Below are positions 2,803 through 5,115 of a DNA stretch of 5,115 nucleotides, piece after piece. Under the pieces are notes generated by a model that ran no database searches, was not told where the DNA came from, and worked only from the letters and a program-made list of their open reading frames with translations. Source of the stretch: Frankiales bacterium (GTDB lineage Bacteria; Actinomycetota; Actinomycetes; Mycobacteriales; Jatrophihabitantaceae). The stretch spans positions 1-5,115 of the forward strand of contig JAOPUY010000447.1 of the NCBI GenBank assembly GCA_025963265.1, given 5' to 3'. Every line of letters begins with the position of its first letter. Position 1 is the stretch's first letter. The translations under genes were made by a program, and so were the position numbers.

Positions 2803-5115
2803 GTGGCTCGTTCATCAGGACTGACTGTGCTCGCGAATCTGGCCAAACTCCTAGGGCTGATCGTTGCTCTCGGGGTGCTCGCAGCGGGTATTTTGATGCC
2901 CTACGTGGGCGGGGCCGGACTGGCGGCCAAGGCTGGCGCTGACAAGTTCCTCAACACGGCCTGCAACCTCACCGAGGAGCCCGTCCAGCAGAAGACGACG
3001 CTGCTGGCTAGCGACGGCAAGACGGTCATCGCCACGCTGTTCGACCAGAACCGGGCCGTGGTCCCGCTGACCAAGGTGCCCAAGTCGGTGACCGACGCGC
3101 TGATCGCCACCGAGGACCGGCGCTTCTACGAGCACCATGGCGTGGACGTGCGGGGACTCATCCGGGGCGCCCTCAAAACGTCCTCGGGCGACACCCAGGG
3201 CGCCTCGACGCTGACCGAGCAGTACGTCAAGCAGGTCAACTACTACAACGCGATCACCAACGGCGACGAGGCCGCGGCCAACGCCGCGATCGACCAGAAT
3301 CTGGACCGCAAGCTGTCCGACGCGCAGTGCGCGCTCGACCTCGAGAAGAAGTACACCAAGCAGCAGATCCTCGAGAAGTACCTCAACATCGCCTTCTTCG
3401 GCGAGAACGCCTACGGCATCCAGACCGCCGCCCAGACCTACTTCGGCGTGGACGTCAGCAAGCTGACTGTTCCCCAGGCGGCGCTGCTGGTCGGTCTGGT
3501 CCAGGCGCCGACCTCCTATGACCCCTACCTCGACGCGGGCGCGGCCAAGACCCGGCGCAACCTGGTGCTCGACAATATGGTCACCTCCAAGAACATCACC
3601 GCCGCCCAGGCCACCGCGTACAAGGCGGCACCGATCAAACTGGCCAAGCAGGCGGTGCCGGCCCGCGGCTGCGCCTACGCCAACCCGGCGATCCTCAACG
3701 CCGGCTTCTTCTGCGACTACGCGGTGCAGTGGCTCGAGTCGACCGGCAAGCTCAACGCCTCGCGCGTCAACACGGGCGGCCTGAAGATCATCACCACCCT
3801 GAACGTGGGCATGCAGAACACCGGGGAGCAGAACGTCTGGACGCAAGGCGGCCTCGACCCGAAGACTTCCCACGGCTACGCGCTGGTAATGCCTTCGGTC
3901 GACCCGACCACCGGCGCGGTGACCACGATGATCACCGACCACAAGTACGGCGTGGTCAAAAACGATCCGAGTTACACCGTCGGCAAGATCTTCACCGACT
4001 CCTACTCCGGCTCGGGCTCGACGTATAAGTACTTCACCGCGCTCGCCGCCCTGAAGTCTGGCGTCGACCCAAGCTTCTCACTGACCACGAACAACAACCA
4101 GTGGAAGGTCCGCAACTGCCCGCAGGACTACACCGTCCACAACGCGGGCTCCTACGCGGCCACTCAGCCGCTGTCGACCGCGCTACCGGCCTCGTCCAAC
4201 ACCTACTTCGTCGCCCTGATCGACCAGCTCTTCGGCTGCGACCTCACACCCGCGGTGACGACCGCGCAGGGCCTCGGCATGACGTGGCTGAACGCCGACG
4301 GCGGCGCGCAGGCTAAGCAGATCATCGCCGAGCGCCGGCCGACCTTCACCCTGGGCCAGGACCCGACCGCGGTGCTGGACCTCACCAGCGCGATCGGCAC
4401 GGTGGCTAACGACGGTGTGTTCTGCCCGCCGACGCCGATCGCCCGGATCGCCGGTGGCATGGCCATCACCGACGCCGCCGGCAAGCCGGTTAAATACACC
4501 CAGCCGCCGTGCACGCGCCAGTACGACACCTATACAGCGCGCACCCTGCTGAACATCATGACCAATGACACCCACAGCAGCTATGGCACGGCCTACGGCG
4601 ACTTCCACGATTGGTACAACGCGGGCGGCAGCCTGGTGGCGGCCAAGACCGGTACCAACAACGACGTCAGCGACACCACCAACTCGGCGCTCTGGTTCGT
4701 GGGCATCACCCCACATCTGGTCTCGGCGACCGCGGTCGTCAACCCGGACAACCCGGGGCAGCCGATCGACAACGTCCAAGGCATTAACGGCGGAACAGCA
4801 GGCTTCGATTTTTTCGGGGCGACGGTTTCCAAGTTCTGGCTGGAGGCCTACGGGCCGGCACTGCAAGCCCAGCAGTGGACCTGGCCCAGCGCGGCCGACA
4901 CGCCGGGTCAGCCGGTGCCGTCGGTCACCGGCCTGGACCTCAACACCGCGCAGGCACAGCTGACCGCGGCCGGATTCAAGAGCTCGATCCTGCAGACGCC
5001 GTGTGGCAGCAAGGTTCAGACCGGCAGCGTCGCGTATTTCTCGCCAAAGATCGCCGACCCCGCCACGACGACGGTGGAGCTCTGCGCCTCGACCGGCACC
5101 GCACCGTACGTCTTT
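2803..5115 (+). CDS. ponA2: PonA2-like bifunctional (class A) penicillin-binding protein, 3' end cut by window
   Basis: 771 codons are visible and the frame is open at the window edge. A class A PBP polymerises lipid II glycan strands and cross-links their peptides outside the membrane. A short cytoplasmic start is followed by one membrane segment (about residues 16-36). The GT51 domain (about 65-250) has EDRRFYEHHG at 104-113 with catalytic E104, GASTLTEQ at 133-140, RKLSD at 169-173 and KQQILEKYLN at 186-195. The transpeptidase domain (about 355-680) has all three motifs: S406-TYK, S464-SN and K615-TG. One PASTA domain begins near residue 704 (VPSVTGLDLNTAQAQL). Paired cysteines C290/C304 and C541/C570 match positions I recall in M. 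tuberculosis PonA2. The start is GTG at 2803: an in-frame TGA lies at 2749 and a -10 hexamer is suitably placed. GTG at 2827 is a weaker alternative. Two GT51 motifs depart from consensus (TEQ for TQQ, RKxxD for RKxxE). Confidence 0.94.
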   Translation, partial: MARSSGLTVLANLAKLLGLIVALGVLAAGILMPYVGGAGLAAKAGADKFLNTACNLTEEPVQQKTTLLASDGKTVIATLFDQNRAVVPLTKVPKSVTDALIATEDRRFYEHHGVDVRGLIRGALKTSSGDTQGASTLTEQYVKQVNYYNAITNGDEAAANAAIDQNLDRKLSDAQCALDLEKKYTKQQILEKYLNIAFFGENAYGIQTAAQTYFGVDVSKLTVPQAALLVGLVQAPTSYDPYLDAGAAKTRRNLVLDNMVTSKNITAAQATAYKAAPIKLAKQAVPARGCAYANPAILNAGFFCDYAVQWLESTGKLNASRVNTGGLKIITTLNVGMQNTGEQNVWTQGGLDPKTSHGYALVMPSVDPTTGAVTTMITDHKYGVVKNDPSYTVGKIFTDSYSGSGSTYKYFTALAALKSGVDPSFSLTTNNNQWKVRNCPQDYTVHNAGSYAATQPLSTALPASSNTYFVALIDQLFGCDLTPAVTTAQGLGMTWLNADGGAQAKQIIAERRPTFTLGQDPTAVLDLTSAIGTVANDGVFCPPTPIARIAGGMAITDAAGKPVKYTQPPCTRQYDTYTARTLLNIMTNDTHSSYGTAYGDFHDWYNAGGSLVAAKTGTNNDVSDTTNSALWFVGITPHLVSATAVVNPDNPGQPIDNVQGINGGTAGFDFFGATVSKFWLEAYGPALQAQQWTWPSAADTPGQPVPSVTGLDLNTAQAQLTAAGFKSSILQTPCGSKVQTGSVAYFSPKIADPATTTVELCASTGTAPYVF
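4912..5115 (+). other. PASTA domain at the C-terminal part of the PonA2-like protein
   Basis: The pattern VPSVTGLDLNTAQAQLTAAGF (residues 705 onward) is the standard PASTA opening, followed by the usual strand-rich half ending near VELCASTGT at 758-766. PASTA domains in PBPs and Ser/Thr kinases are associated with peptidoglycan or muropeptide recognition. This copy contains two cysteines, C734 and C761, that could form a disulfide linking the two halves of the domain. Whether a second PASTA or the proline-rich tail of mycobacterial PonA2 follows cannot be seen. Confidence 0.8.

Noticed and set aside
2658..2846. A 62-codon minus-strand frame across the whiB4/ponA2 intergenic region
   Set aside because: No ribosome binding site or family resemblance, and it overlaps the start and promoter of the ponA2-like gene.
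2941..2967. Cysteine C54 of the PonA2-like protein as a lipoprotein site
   Set aside because: The preceding residues (LNTA) do not form a lipobox, and C54 lies well beyond the membrane segment, which fits a simple signal-anchor.
2851..3942. A 363-codon open frame on the minus strand opposite the ponA2-like gene
   Set aside because: It is full of low-complexity G/V/R/L runs, shows no motif, and lies opposite a gene with all GT51 and transpeptidase motifs. Long antisense frames are expected at this GC content.
4183..4866. A 227-codon minus-strand frame opposite the transpeptidase domain
   Set aside because: No recognisable domain and typical shadow composition; the plus-strand transpeptidase motifs account for the region.

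Overview
The window is chromosomal DNA from a high-GC Gram-positive bacterium (Actinomycetota). It is densely coding and GC-rich, and it uses GTG starts. It contains a WhiB-family iron-sulfur regulator, which is restricted to actinobacteria and their phages. The gene order ridA-like <- | -> ArsA/Get3-like ATPase 1 -> ATPase 2 | <- whiB4-like | ponA2-like -> matches, as I recall it, Mycobacterium tuberculosis Rv3678c-Rv3679-Rv3680-whiB4(Rv3681c)-ponA2(Rv3682). The proteins are too divergent from what I remember of mycobacteria for a genus call. A non-mycobacterial actinobacterium is the better guess.

Layout. Positions 1-64 (minus) hold the first 21 codons of a RidA-family gene. A 71-bp divergent promoter region (65-135) separates it from a two-gene operon. 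ATPase 1 spans 136-1143 and ATPase 2 spans 1140-2282, with GTGA stop/start overlap. The whiB4-like gene (2265-2624, minus) converges on this operon and overlaps its last 18 bp tail to tail, so there is no room for a terminator between them. A 178-bp divergent intergenic region (2625-2802) then leads to a ponA2-like bifunctional penicillin-binding protein. That gene starts at 2803 and is still open at the window end (771 codons visible). Its order is a membrane anchor, a GT51 glycosyltransferase, a transpeptidase and one PASTA domain.

How the genes may work together. The two ATPases look like an obligate heterodimer. Only the first has the intersubunit signature lysine of the deviant Walker A motif. 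Between them they contain a single cysteine, so neither the arsenite-binding site of ArsA nor the zinc CxxC of Get3 is present. WhiB4-type proteins are redox-responsive Fe-S regulators, and PonA2-type enzymes are linked to peptidoglycan synthesis under stress. A functional link between these and the ATPase pair is suggested only by conserved neighbourhood.

Three transcription starts (ridA-like, ATPase 1, ponA2-like) show a TANNNT -10 hexamer ending 6-8 nt before the start codon, which is the pattern of leaderless actinobacterial mRNAs. I found no mobile elements, RNA genes or CRISPR. I do not see an undescribed system. The points most worth checking are sequence peculiarities inside these known families: an apparent in-frame loss in ATPase 2, altered glycosyltransferase motifs in PonA2, and the cysteine-poor ATPase pair.
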